DNA from: Hyphomicrobiales bacterium
Lineage (GTDB): Bacteria; Pseudomonadota; Alphaproteobacteria; Rhizobiales; Rhizobiaceae
Length of the DNA: 64,000 nucleotides
NCBI GenBank assembly: GCA_900472295.1
Contig: UCIA01000002.1
Location: forward strand, 682,001 to 746,000
Direction: 5' to 3'
The notes beneath the pieces were generated by a model. It saw nothing but the letters and a program-made list of their open reading frames with translations, did not search any database and was not told where the DNA came from. Position 1 is the stretch's first letter. Every line of letters starts with the position of its first letter. The translations under genes were made by a program, and so were the position numbers. This document shows, in pieces, positions 25,876 through 34,463 of the stretch.

Positions 25876-27963
25876 CTACCGGTTACCGCCGAGCGCCGAG
25901 GCAAGGCGCACAAGCGAAAGGAACTCGGACCTGTACCCAAACGGGTCGGCTCCTCGGGCGGCGGTGGCAATCTCCATGATCTTGTCGTAACCGAACTTCG
26001 CGGTCGCATCCTCGTCGCGCAGCTTCTGCCCAAAGGCGGCGACAGCGACGGAGAAGCGCTGGTCGTTGCTGGCCTGGTCGAAGGACTGGACCTCGTTGGC
26101 CGACGTCACCGGCGTGGTGATCAGCTTCGAGACGTCTTCGTTCGGCAGCTTGTAGCGGATCTTCACGAAGGCATATTCGTCGGCATTGGCGACGCCGCCA
26201 TTGTTGACCGTTGCCTGGCCGTAGCGCAGCGGATCCATCTGCTCGCCGCCACTGCCCTTCGGCGTGATCTCATAGATGGCGGTAACCGAATGGCCGGAGC
26301 CGATATCGCCGGCATCGACGCGATCATTGTTGAAATCCTCGCGGTTCAAGGCGCGGGTCTCGTAGCCGATCAGCCGGTATTCCGAGACCTTGTCCGGATT
26401 GAACTCGACCTGGATCTTGACGTCCTTGGCGATGGTGAACAGCGTCGAGGAGGCATCCTCGACCAGAACCTTCTCGGCCTCGGCCAGCGTGTCGATATAG
26501 GCGGCGGTGCCGTTGCCGTTCTGGGCGATGGTCTGCATCATCTGGTCGTTCAGATTGCCTCGACCGAAGCCGAACACCGACAGGAACACGCCCGTCTTGC
26601 GCTCCTGCTCGATCAGCCGCTTCAAATCGTCGTCATCGGTCTGGCCGACATTGAAGTCGCCGTCCGTGGCCAGCATCACACGGTTGATGCCATCCTTGAT
26701 GAAGGACTGCTGGGCAAGCTTGTAGGCTTCCTTGATGCCCGCCTCACCGGCCGTCGAGCCACCAGGCGACAGATTGTCGATGGCGTTGAGGATCTTGTCC
26801 TTCTCGGTGACCTTGGTCGGCATCAGCACGGTGCCGGCATCACCGGCATAGGTGACGATCGAGACGGTGTCGTCGGCCTTGAGCTTGCTGACCAGCAACC
26901 GGAAAGCCGATTTGAGCAGCGGCAGCTTGTCCGGCTCGTCCATCGAGCCCGACACGTCGATCAGGAACACCAGGTTCGCCTTGGGCTGCTCGACCGGCTT
27001 GACGTCAAAACCCTTGATGGCGACGTGCATCAGCTTGGTGTGCCCGTTCCACGGCGTCGGCATGACGCTGACGGTCGAGTTGAACGGTGTCGAAGCGGAG
27101 TCCGGACCCTTCCAGTCATAAGGGAAGTAATTGACCATCTCCTCGACGCGCACCGTATCGGCCTGCGGCAGGTAGCCCTGCTTCAGCGAGCCGCGCACGA
27201 AGGAATAGGAGGCCGTGTCGACATCGATCGAGAAGGTCGAGACCGGATCCTGGAGTGCGGCACGGACCGGATTGCTCTTGAAATCCTCGACGCGGTCGCG
27301 GTTTGGCTCCTGCGGCGCCACCTGGTCGGACGGCATGGTCGAAGGCTGCGCATAGTACTTGGTGTCGGCCGCGCCGTTCATGCGGTCGACCCGCGCGGTG
27401 CCGGCCGGGGCAGCGGTGCCGTCAAGCGAAAACTCGCGGCTCTCAACCGGCGCCGGCTCGTCCGTCAGCCCGCGCCCCAGCGCATCCTGCTGCGCAGGGG
27501 CGACAGCAACGGTCGTTTCAGGCTTCGGCGGCGTAGTGGTATCGCGGTTTCGCACATCCGCGTCGGCCTTCTTGTCGCCTTCAGGCGCCAGCTTTTCCTT
27601 TGCCGGCGCATTGACGGTGGCCGGCTTGTCGGCCAGCGTTTCGGTGATCTTCTCGTCGCCGCCGAACGACAGCGGCTGTCCCTGCAGCATATGGAAGGTG
27701 GCGTATCCAGCGATCGGCAGGGCGACAAGCCCGGCAATGGCTGGCGTGGCAATGAGTTTCTTTTGCATGATCTCGCTCCAGAGCTTTTGTGCTCGTTCAG
27801 TGAGACGAAGCCCGCCAACCGATCCTTGGGTGGCGGCAGAAGTTTTTTCGTTCATGTCATCGAAGGCGCGCATGGCGGCGGTGAAGGCACGCGCCTTCGC
27901 CTCGGTGTCGGGCGCCGGCACTGCTGCGTCGCGCAGCCTGTTGAGTTCGTTATCGTCGACCAT
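25876..27963 (-). CDS. VWA-domain protein (YfbK-like) coupled to an ECF sigma factor
   Basis: A 695-residue protein. Residues 1-60 are polar. A single membrane helix follows (LIATPAIAGLVALPIAGYATF), then a long Pro/Thr/Lys-rich linker to about 220. A YfbK-type N-terminal VWF domain (STFSIDVDTASYSFVRG) comes next, followed by a von Willebrand A domain with the complete metal site DVSGSMDEPDK and later TDGDFNVG. The C-terminal region resembles DUF3520. The topology suggests a small cytoplasmic N-terminus and a periplasmic VWA domain. The ATG is two bases after the sigma-factor stop, so the cytoplasmic N-terminus may act as an anti-sigma-like partner; that is inference. Confidence 0.85.
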   Translation of the reverse strand: MVDDNELNRLRDAAVPAPDTEAKARAFTAAMRAFDDMNEKTSAATQGSVGGLRLTERAQKLWSEIMQKKLIATPAIAGLVALPIAGYATFHMLQGQPLSFGGDEKITETLADKPATVNAPAKEKLAPEGDKKADADVRNRDTTTPPKPETTVAVAPAQQDALGRGLTDEPAPVESREFSLDGTAAPAGTARVDRMNGAADTKYYAQPSTMPSDQVAPQEPNRDRVEDFKSNPVRAALQDPVSTFSIDVDTASYSFVRGSLKQGYLPQADTVRVEEMVNYFPYDWKGPDSASTPFNSTVSVMPTPWNGHTKLMHVAIKGFDVKPVEQPKANLVFLIDVSGSMDEPDKLPLLKSAFRLLVSKLKADDTVSIVTYAGDAGTVLMPTKVTEKDKILNAIDNLSPGGSTAGEAGIKEAYKLAQQSFIKDGINRVMLATDGDFNVGQTDDDDLKRLIEQERKTGVFLSVFGFGRGNLNDQMMQTIAQNGNGTAAYIDTLAEAEKVLVEDASSTLFTIAKDVKIQVEFNPDKVSEYRLIGYETRALNREDFNNDRVDAGDIGSGHSVTAIYEITPKGSGGEQMDPLRYGQATVNNGGVANADEYAFVKIRYKLPNEDVSKLITTPVTSANEVQSFDQASNDQRFSVAVAAFGQKLRDEDATAKFGYDKIMEIATAARGADPFGYRSEFLSLVRLASALGGNR

Positions 27964-27965
27964 GG

Positions 27966-28529
27966 TCACACTTCCCCGGCTGCGCGCATAAGCACTTTCA
28001 GCCGTTTCTTCGCTTCATGGATGTGCCAGGAAACCGTCGCCTCCGAGATTGCCATCGCCTCGGCGGCGGCCGCGTGGCTCAAGCCTTCGCCATAGACAAG
28101 CATCACCGCATCGCGCTGCTTGTCGGGCAGTTTGCGCACCGCCGCCCATAGCGCCTCGGCCGGATCTTCCGGCTCGGCCTCGGCCTCGCCCGAAATCAGC
28201 GCATAGGCGCCGTAGGCTTCGGTCTTGGCGGCATCGCGCGTGCTTTTGCGCATCATGTCGCGCGCCGCGTTCAAAGTCATGGTGTAGAGCCATGTCGTGA
28301 ACGCGCCGCTGCCGTGATAGTCGCGGATCGCCCGGCCAAGCCGGACGCAGACTTCCTGGGCGATGTCCTCGGCGTCGGCCTTTTTACCGCACCAGCGATA
28401 GGCGGCGCGATAGACAAAGTTGTAGTGCCGCTCCAGCAATTTGCCGAAGGCACCCCTGTCTCCACCCTTCGCCCGCCCGATCAGATCGGCGTCGGAGGCT
28501 TCGCGTTCATCCAGCATCATCGCCATCAT
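27966..28529 (-). CDS. RNA polymerase ECF sigma factor
   Basis: A 187-residue sigma factor with regions 2 and 4 only. Region 2 is HYNFVYRAAYRWCGKKADAEDIAQEVCVRL with FTTWLYTMTLNAARDMMR. Region 4 is LPDKQRDAVMLVYGEGLSHAAAAEAMAISEATVSWHIHEAKKRL. It is first in a two-gene unit with the VWA protein. Several in-frame ATG codons lie at the start (MMAMML) and none has a clear ribosome binding site, so the exact start is unsure. No GGAAC-type autoregulated promoter was recognised upstream. Confidence 0.92.
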   Translation of the reverse strand: MMAMMLDEREASDADLIGRAKGGDRGAFGKLLERHYNFVYRAAYRWCGKKADAEDIAQEVCVRLGRAIRDYHGSGAFTTWLYTMTLNAARDMMRKSTRDAAKTEAYGAYALISGEAEAEPEDPAEALWAAVRKLPDKQRDAVMLVYGEGLSHAAAAEAMAISEATVSWHIHEAKKRLKVLMRAAGEV

Positions 28530-28612
28530 TTGACTGTTGGACGAAGGCTAATGGCCAATCCTTGGGGTTATGGAAAGAATTTTTTCCGAGGCGACGGATG
28601 CACGCGCAACAG

Positions 28613-28750
28613 GTGCGCTGAGATTCAGGTCAGGCCGAGCCGAAAACGATGGATTTCGAGAACCGGAGCGGAGCGTACTTTTGGTACGCGAGCACCGGAA
28701 GCACAGAAAGCCGTCGTTTGCAGGCCGGCCTCACCTGAATATCAGCACAC
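28613..28750. repeat. Large imperfect palindrome overlapping a gene end
   Basis: A cruciform of about 138 bases. The outer arms are GTGCGCTGAGATTCAGGT and ACCTGAATATCAGCACAC. Middle arms pair around GCCGAGCCGAAAACGATGG and CCGTCGTTTGCAGGCCGGC. The inner stem is CCGG...GCGTAC and GTACGC...CCGG around TTTTG. The right arm contains the stop codon of the flavoprotein gene at 28742. The inner section recalls a dispersed element seen in Rhizobiales genomes. With the 5' leader of the sigma gene it fills the 28530-28741 gap. Confidence 0.75.
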
Positions 28751-29920
28751 CTGGCCCGAGGCCCAGCCAGACGACCAAGCCCATTGGAAGTTATAACCGC
28801 CAAGCCAACCGGTGACATCGACGACTTCGCCGATGAAGAACAGGCCCGGCACGGACTTCGCCTGCATCGTCTTCTGGTCCAGCCCGTTGGTGTCGACACC
28901 GCCAAGCGTCACTTCGGCAGTGCGGTAGCCCTCCGAGCCGGCCGGCTTGATGCGCCAGTCATTGACGGCGGCTTCGACGGCTTTCATCTGCAGGTCGGTC
29001 AGATCGGCGAGATTGCCGTCGATCCCGCTGCGTTCGGCGACCGCTTGCGCAAGCCGCTTCGGCAGATGATTTGCCAGCACCGTCTGCACCGCCTGCCTGC
29101 CATTGACGCGCCGGGCAGCGCGAAGCAGCTCGGCCACATCCGTCCCCGGCAGCATGGCGATGCGGATCTCGTCGCCCTCGCGCCAGTAGGACGATATCTG
29201 CAGGATCGAAGGCCCGCTCAAGCCACGATGCGTGAACAGCATCGCCTCCGAAAACCGCGTCTTGCCACAAGCGACTTCGGCGTCGACTGCATTGCCGGCC
29301 AACGGCGCCAGCCGTTCGAGTGTCCTGGCATCGAAGGTGAGAGGCACCAGTGCCGGGCGGGTCTCAACCACGGCCAGGCCGAATTGGGTCGCGAGCTCAT
29401 AGCCGAAACCGGTGGCGCCCATTTTGGGGATCGACTTGCCGCCACAGGCCACGACCAGCGAACTACAGGCGACGGTGCCCGTGGAGAGCTTCAGGACAAA
29501 CCCTTCCGCGGTCTTGCCGACATCCCTCACCTCGGTCGACAACGCCAATTCCACGCCCCGGTCCTGCATTTCGGCGACAAGCATGTCGATGACCTGGCGC
29601 GCCGAGCCATCGCAAAACAGCTGTCCCAGCGTCTTCTCGTGATAGGCGATGCCATGGCGTTCGACGAGCGCGATGAAATCGCGCTGCGTGTAGCGGCTGA
29701 GCGCCGAGATGCAGAAATGCGGATTGCCCGAGATAAAATTCTTCGGGCTGGCATGGATGTTGGTGAAGTTGCAGCGCCCGCCACCCGAGATGCGGATCTT
29801 TTCGCCGGGCTTTGGCGCGTGATCGAGCACCAGAACCGAGCGGCCGCGTTTGCCCGCTTCGATGGCGCACATCATTCCGGCGGCGCCCGCGCCGATCACC
29901 ACCACATCATAGGATTGCAT
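28742..29920 (-). CDS. HI0933/YhiN-family flavoprotein
   Basis: A 392-residue NAD(P)/FAD-dependent oxidoreductase of the HI0933 type, a conserved family of unknown substrate. The FAD site is VVVIGAGAAGMMCAIEAGKRG at the start. The hallmark ISGGGRCNFTN lies near residue 50, CGGKSIPKMGATGFGYELA near 165, and the C-terminal GLFFIGEVVDVTGWLGGYNF closes the FAD domain. The length is typical. The ATG at 29920 is used; a GTG six codons upstream is possible. The last codons lie in the large palindrome. Confidence 0.88.
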   Translation of the reverse strand: MQSYDVVVIGAGAAGMMCAIEAGKRGRSVLVLDHAPKPGEKIRISGGGRCNFTNIHASPKNFISGNPHFCISALSRYTQRDFIALVERHGIAYHEKTLGQLFCDGSARQVIDMLVAEMQDRGVELALSTEVRDVGKTAEGFVLKLSTGTVACSSLVVACGGKSIPKMGATGFGYELATQFGLAVVETRPALVPLTFDARTLERLAPLAGNAVDAEVACGKTRFSEAMLFTHRGLSGPSILQISSYWREGDEIRIAMLPGTDVAELLRAARRVNGRQAVQTVLANHLPKRLAQAVAERSGIDGNLADLTDLQMKAVEAAVNDWRIKPAGSEGYRTAEVTLGGVDTNGLDQKTMQAKSVPGLFFIGEVVDVTGWLGGYNFQWAWSSGWASGQVC

Positions 29921-30014
29921 CAGGCCAATCGTTCCCACTCGACCGGCGCCGTTCAGCAGGCCGCGCCAATCGTGCAGTCTCTACCCGTTCGATGCGATTG
30001 CAGGCAACGCCTCG

Positions 30015-30752
30015 TTAGATCAGCGTCTCGGCAAACAGCGTCGTCAATCGCTTCCAGTGGCGCTCGGCGCCGGTTGCATTGAAGACACTGTGATCCGACA
30101 CGCACCAGCCATGCGCCATGCCGGCATAGTTTTCGATGGCGTGATCGACCTCCGCCACGCGCAGCGCCTCGGCCAGTCGCGCCGACTGCTCCGGCGGAAA
30201 GCTGCGGTCGACGCCCGATGTCCCGACATAGACCCGCGCCTTGATCATTGCAGCCTTCCGATGCGGGCTATCGGCGGCATCGCTGGCCAGATTGCCACCG
30301 TGAAAGCTGGCGGCGGCCTTTATCCTGTCGGGATAAGTTGCAGCCGCATTCAAGGCCCGCGCCCCGCCCATGCAGTAACCGACGATGCCAACCGGTCCGG
30401 TGACACCTTCAGCAGAGAGCGTGTCGAGGAACGCACCGCTATCGCGGATGGTCATGTCCTGTGTCGTGCCATGGACCAACGCCGTCAGCGCGACTTTGGT
30501 CTCCTCCACGACGAAAGCGGTCTTCGGCTCGAACGGCCCGTAGGGTGCTTTGCGATAGAAAAGATCCGGCACCAGCACGGCATAGCCCTCGCCTGCCAGC
30601 CGCTCCGCCATTGCGTCGAGCGCCGGTCGCGGACCGAAAGCGTCCATGTAGAGAATGATGCCGGCCCTGGACGAGGAAGCGGTCGCCGAGCGGAACAGCC
30701 CGGCTTTCGCTACGCCGTCCTCGGTCTTTATCTCAATGTCCTGCTTCGCCAT
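30015..30752 (-). CDS. Dienelactone hydrolase family protein
   Basis: A 245-residue alpha/beta hydrolase. The nucleophile Cys is in GIVGYCMGGARAL near residue 126, as in dienelactone hydrolases rather than the Ser of esterases. The His is in YAGMAHGWC near 213, and the acid is probably the Asp in TSGVDRSFPP near 180. No signal peptide is present. No chlorocatechol genes are nearby, so the true substrate is unknown. Confidence 0.88.
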   Translation of the reverse strand: MAKQDIEIKTEDGVAKAGLFRSATASSSRAGIILYMDAFGPRPALDAMAERLAGEGYAVLVPDLFYRKAPYGPFEPKTAFVVEETKVALTALVHGTTQDMTIRDSGAFLDTLSAEGVTGPVGIVGYCMGGARALNAAATYPDRIKAAASFHGGNLASDAADSPHRKAAMIKARVYVGTSGVDRSFPPEQSARLAEALRVAEVDHAIENYAGMAHGWCVSDHSVFNATGAERHWKRLTTLFAETLI

Positions 30753-30855
30753 GGCTCGCCCCGTTGACTGTCGTGCGAAACATATAAGCAGGCATCGTCA
30801 GGGCAAGCCGTTCCCTGACAATTGCGTTCAACATTTTGTGCTGTCATTCGACCGG

Positions 30856-31527
30856 CTAGAGACCCGCGAACGCCGCCATGTGAAAGGCCTGTACGTCCGA
30901 TGGATAGCGATACGCCGTGCCATAGGGGCAGGCGTTGCGATCGAGGCAACCGCCGGTCCGGCAAGGCGAACCGTCGGCGCCCCGCACATGCGCAAGGCAC
31001 GAATGATAGGCAAAGCCATCCCGCGAATAGGCGTCGACCGGACAGGATTTAAGGCAAGGTTTTTCGACACATGTGTCGCAAAGGTGAATCGGCGCCTGAG
31101 ACGGCTCAACCTCAATCTCATCCTCGAACAGCAGCGCGCCGCGATAGGCATGCCAAAGCCCGTAACGCGGATGCATGAGGATGCCAAGCGGCGACGGTTT
31201 CAGCCCCTCGGCCCGCATCGCCCATTGCTGAAACGGCAGATACGGTCTGTCCGACGGAGAAACCGCGCGTGCGCCAAAATCCCGCGCCACCGCGCCGATC
31301 ACTTCTCGCGACCAGGTGTCGAGTGGGTTTGTGATGGCCTGCGGCTGCCGCTCTCGCCAACGCAGGAAGTGTGGCCAGGGCGCGGCTCCCGCCTGCCCCA
31401 CCAGGAGGACGGATTTGGCGCCAGCGCCCGAAACGCCTGCTGGCACATCCTCTCCCGCCGCGAAATTGAACCCGCCGCGCAGGATGAGGCCGTTGGCGGC
31501 AAGCGCGGAGGCTACATCGTCAGCCAT
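30856..31527 (-). CDS. 4Fe-4S dicluster ferredoxin-like protein
   Basis: A 223-residue protein. Residues about 135-210 hold two Cys clusters: CDTCVEKPCLKSCPV, and further on SCLAHV, GSPCRTGGC and NACPYG. The layout resembles the iron-sulfur part of QueG-type proteins without the cobalamin domain signature. The N-terminal 130 residues (LILRGGFNF, VLLVGQAG, FARWRERQ-like region) are not recognisable to me. The ATG at 31527 gives MADDVASALAANGLILRGG. It could deliver electrons, but no partner is evident in the operon. Confidence 0.72.
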   Translation of the reverse strand: MADDVASALAANGLILRGGFNFAAGEDVPAGVSGAGAKSVLLVGQAGAAPWPHFLRWRERQPQAITNPLDTWSREVIGAVARDFGARAVSPSDRPYLPFQQWAMRAEGLKPSPLGILMHPRYGLWHAYRGALLFEDEIEVEPSQAPIHLCDTCVEKPCLKSCPVDAYSRDGFAYHSCLAHVRGADGSPCRTGGCLDRNACPYGTAYRYPSDVQAFHMAAFAGL

Positions 31528-31634
31528 GCCGCGGCGCGCAATCATCCCTTTTTGTCCGGGTCGGAGAAAGCGCTCCGCCAGACTTCCTTGTGGATGATGT
31601 TGGCGACTTTAGCCCCGCCTGACTCGGGCTCCTT

Positions 31635-33209
31635 TCAAGTGAAGGCGTCAGCCATCGACGCCTTCTTCGTCGCGATGTAGTCCTTCAGGCCGTCGTCGAT
31701 GCCCGGATCGAGATACGGCGCCTCATAGGTTTCCAGCCAGCGTCGGGCGAGTTCGTTGGCGCGCTGCGGCGCTGTCTTCTCACCCTCGGCCAGCCACTGC
31801 TCGTAGGAATTGTTGTCGGCGATGCTGGAGCGGTAGAAGGCGGTCTGGAAATTCGCCTGCGTGTGGTCGCAGCCGAGATAGTGACTGCCGGGACCGACCT
31901 GGCGGATGGCGTCCATCGCCTGGCCGTTTTCCGACAGGTCGACGCCTTCGGAAAACTTCTGCGTCATGCCGAGCTGGTCGATGTCCATCATGAACTTTTC
32001 GTAGCAGGAGGCGAGACCGCCCTCGAGCCAGCCGGCCGAATGCAGCACGAAATTGGTGCCGGCCAGTATGGTCGAATTCAGCGTGTTGGCGCTCTCATAA
32101 GCGGCTTGCGCGTCCGGAACCTTGGAGGCGCAGAGCGAGCCGCCGGTGCGGAACGGCAGGCCGAGGCGGCGCGCAAGCTGGGCGGCGCCGTAGGAAACCA
32201 GCGACGGCTCCGGCGTGCCGAAGGTGGGTGCGCCCGACTGCATCGAGATCGACGAAGCAAAAGTGCCGAACAGCACCGGCGCGCCGGGCCGGATCAATTG
32301 CGTCATCGACGCGCCGGCGAGCACTTCAGCCAGAACCTGCGTCAGCGTGCCGGCCACCGTCACCGGGCTCATCGCGCCGGCCAGGATGAACGGCGTGACA
32401 ATGCAGGCCTGGTTGTGGCGCGCATAGACTTTCAGCGCGCCGAGCATGGTTTCATCGAACACCATCGGCGAATTGGCGTTGATCAGGCTGGTCAGCACGG
32501 TGTTGTTTTCGACGAAATCGTCACCGAAAACGATCTTGGCCATGGCGACCGTGTCTTCGGCCCGCTCCGGCGCGGTGACCGAACCCATGAACGGTTTGTC
32601 GGAATATTTGATGTGGCTGTAGACCATATCGAGATGGCGCTTGTTGACCGGCACATCGACCGGCTCGCACACCGTGCCGCCCGAATGGTGGATCGACGGC
32701 GCCATATAGGCGAGCTTCACGAAATTGCGGAAATCCTCGATCGTGGCATAGCGCCTGACGCCGTCGAGATCGCGCACGAAGGGCGGGCCATAGACCGGCG
32801 CGAAGACGGTGGCGTTGCCGCCGATCTGCACCGAACGCTCGGGGTTGCGCGCATGCTGGGTGTAGATCGGCGGTGCAGTCTTCAGCAGCGAGCGGCACAG
32901 CCCCTTGGGAAAGTGCACGCGCTCGCCCTTGACGTCGGCGCCGGCCTCTTTCCACAGTTGCAGCGCTTCGGCGTCGTCGCGAAAGATGATGCCGATCTCT
33001 TCCAGCACCGTATCGGTGTTGTTTTCGATAATCGCCAGGCCTTCCTCGTTGAGGACCTCATAGACGTTGATCTTGCGCTTGATATAGGTGAGCTGGGTGC
33101 CCGGGCCGCCGCCCGAGCGTGCCGCGCGCCGGGCAGCCGCGCCGCCGCTGGCAGCGCGCCCACGTCGCGCATTGGACGCTTCCTGGTCGACTGACGCGTT
33201 ATCGCTCAT
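31635..33209 (-). CDS. MttB-family (non-pyrrolysine) betaine methyltransferase, copy 2
   Basis: A 524-residue trimethylamine-methyltransferase superfamily protein that should transfer a methyl group from a quaternary amine to the corrinoid protein encoded divergently at 33470. Landmarks are LAIIENNTDTVLEEIGIIF near residue 60, YTQHARNPERSVQIGG near 115, YGPPFVRDLDGVRRYATIEDF near 140, VTPFILAGAMSPVTVAGTL near 270, and HSAGWLEGGLASCYEKFMMD near 400. There is no in-frame TAG, so no pyrrolysine. The first 35 residues are Ala/Arg/Gly-rich. Glycine betaine is the most likely substrate from the surrounding genes, but proline betaine or carnitine are possible. Confidence 0.9.
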   Translation of the reverse strand: MSDNASVDQEASNARRGRAASGGAAARRAARSGGGPGTQLTYIKRKINVYEVLNEEGLAIIENNTDTVLEEIGIIFRDDAEALQLWKEAGADVKGERVHFPKGLCRSLLKTAPPIYTQHARNPERSVQIGGNATVFAPVYGPPFVRDLDGVRRYATIEDFRNFVKLAYMAPSIHHSGGTVCEPVDVPVNKRHLDMVYSHIKYSDKPFMGSVTAPERAEDTVAMAKIVFGDDFVENNTVLTSLINANSPMVFDETMLGALKVYARHNQACIVTPFILAGAMSPVTVAGTLTQVLAEVLAGASMTQLIRPGAPVLFGTFASSISMQSGAPTFGTPEPSLVSYGAAQLARRLGLPFRTGGSLCASKVPDAQAAYESANTLNSTILAGTNFVLHSAGWLEGGLASCYEKFMMDIDQLGMTQKFSEGVDLSENGQAMDAIRQVGPGSHYLGCDHTQANFQTAFYRSSIADNNSYEQWLAEGEKTAPQRANELARRWLETYEAPYLDPGIDDGLKDYIATKKASMADAFT

Positions 33210-33309
33210 GATCGTTCTTCCCTGAAAACCGTTGCGGCCGCGTATCGCGGCTTCTCGCCCGGATCGTAGCCATGCACCCTATTCGAAACGGCCCGCCAGC
33301 GCCAACGCC

Positions 33310-33376
33310 TGTCGCAAAATCGACAAGAATTCCAATAGATTTGCGGTCGCTTTCCTTTTGCGGGAAGTCGCAAATC
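33310..33376. promoter_or_regulatory. Divergent control region with TGTCGCAAA-type dyads
   Basis: Two dyads lie between mttB copy 2 and the corrinoid protein gene: TGTCG-CAAAAT-CGACA at 33310-33325, and GATTTGCG 33338-33345 with CGCAAATC 33369-33376. The arms match the perfect ATTTGCGAC-CCAT-GTCGCAAAT palindrome before the GbdR-like gene (45509-45530). A betaine-responsive AraC-type regulator may bind here. Confidence 0.55.
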
Positions 33377-33469
33377 AGCTATGGATACCTGCCCATGCCG
33401 GGTTACGTATTGTCGCGATAATTTTAAGCCGCCGTGATCGTGTCCCGCGCGGCAAGGAGCCTGAAAATC

Positions 33470-34168
33470 ATGTCCGACGACGAGATCATCCTCTCCGAGC
33501 TTTCCGACGACGAATTGGTGCAGCAGATGCACGACGATCTCTATGACGGGCTGAAGGAAGAGATCGAGGAAGGCACAAACATCCTGCTCGAGCGCGGCTG
33601 GGCGCCCTACAAGGTGCTGACCGAGGCGCTTGTCGAAGGCATGCGCATCGTCGGCGAGGACTTTCGCGACGGCATCCTGTTCGTTCCCGAAGTGCTGCTG
33701 TCGGCCAACGCCATGAAGGCCGGCATGTTCATCCTGCGCCCGCTGCTCGCCGCCACCGGCGCGCCGAAACAGGGCAAGATGGTGATCGGCACCGTCAAGG
33801 GCGACATCCACGACATCGGCAAGAACCTCGTCGGCATGATGATGGAAGGCGCCGGCTTCGACGTCATCGACCTCGGCATCAACAATGCGGTGGAAAAATA
33901 CCTCGACGCCATCGAGCAGCACCAGCCCGACATTATCGGCATGTCGGCGCTTTTGACCACCACCATGCCCTACATGAAGGTCGTCATCGACACGATGAAG
34001 GAAAAGGGCATCCGCGACGACTATGTCGTGCTGGTCGGCGGCGCGCCGCTCAACGAGGAATTCGGCAAGGCCGTCGGCGCCGATGCTTATTGCCGCGACG
34101 CGGCGGTGGCGGTCGAGACCGCCAAGGACTTCATGAAGCGCAAGCACAATATGCGCGCTTCAGCCTGA
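33470..34168 (+). CDS. Corrinoid (methyl-carrier) protein, MtbC/MtgC type
   Basis: A 232-residue B12-binding protein that carries the methyl group between the MttB-type and MtgA-type methyltransferases. Residues 10-90 form the four-helix cap (DDLYDGLKEEIEEGTNILLERG...FVPEVLLSANAMKAGM). The cobalamin motif GDIHDIGKNLVGMMMEGAGF near residue 105 supplies the lower-axial His. GMSALLTTTMPYM near 160 and VLVGGAPLNEEFGKAVGADAY near 190 complete the fold. AAGGAG lies ten bases before the ATG at 33470. It is divergent from mttB copy 2 across a shared control region and is followed by a strong terminator. Confidence 0.93.
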   Translation: MSDDEIILSELSDDELVQQMHDDLYDGLKEEIEEGTNILLERGWAPYKVLTEALVEGMRIVGEDFRDGILFVPEVLLSANAMKAGMFILRPLLAATGAPKQGKMVIGTVKGDIHDIGKNLVGMMMEGAGFDVIDLGINNAVEKYLDAIEQHQPDIIGMSALLTTTMPYMKVVIDTMKEKGIRDDYVVLVGGAPLNEEFGKAVGADAYCRDAAVAVETAKDFMKRKHNMRASA

Positions 34169-34199
34169 TTTTTTCAGCAAGGCGTCTGGCCAACAATCG

Positions 34200-34230
34200 A
34201 AAGCCGCGCCTTGCAGCGCGGCTTTTTTGT
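34200..34230 (+). terminator. Terminator of the corrinoid protein gene
   Basis: The stem AAAGCCGCGC/GCGCGGCTTT around CTTGCA is followed by a T-run. It lies 30 bases after the corrinoid gene stop. Reading the other way it is A-rich, so it may also end the entericidin gene transcript. Confidence 0.88.
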
Positions 34231-34265
34231 TACCAGATGTTGGCTGTGGTTGCCGTTAATCAGGG

Positions 34266-34400
34266 CTAGTTGACGGTGTCGTCAACGGCATCCGCGGTGG
34301 ACTTAACATCCCTGCCGACACCGCGCACGGTGTTGGCGCAGGCCGAAAGGGCCAAGGCGCAAGCGAGAACGACAATCGGCACAGTGCGTAAGAGTTTCAT
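34266..34400 (-). CDS. Entericidin A/B-like small lipoprotein
   Basis: A 44-residue protein with a signal sequence and lipobox (VVLACALALSAC), then ANTVRGVGRDVKSTADAVDD. This is the standard pattern of entericidin-type membrane lipoproteins, small toxic or envelope-stress peptides of uncertain role. It is too small to be obvious in gene prediction but is convincing. It lies opposite the corrinoid gene cluster, between the corrinoid protein and DUF1638 genes, and points leftwards into the shared terminator. Confidence 0.85.
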   Translation of the reverse strand: MKLLRTVPIVVLACALALSACANTVRGVGRDVKSTADAVDDTVN

Positions 34401-34463
34401 GAATGGTGTCTCCCTCCGAGATATATTCGCCAGACAGCAACGAAGATCGGTTAAACTGGTTCC

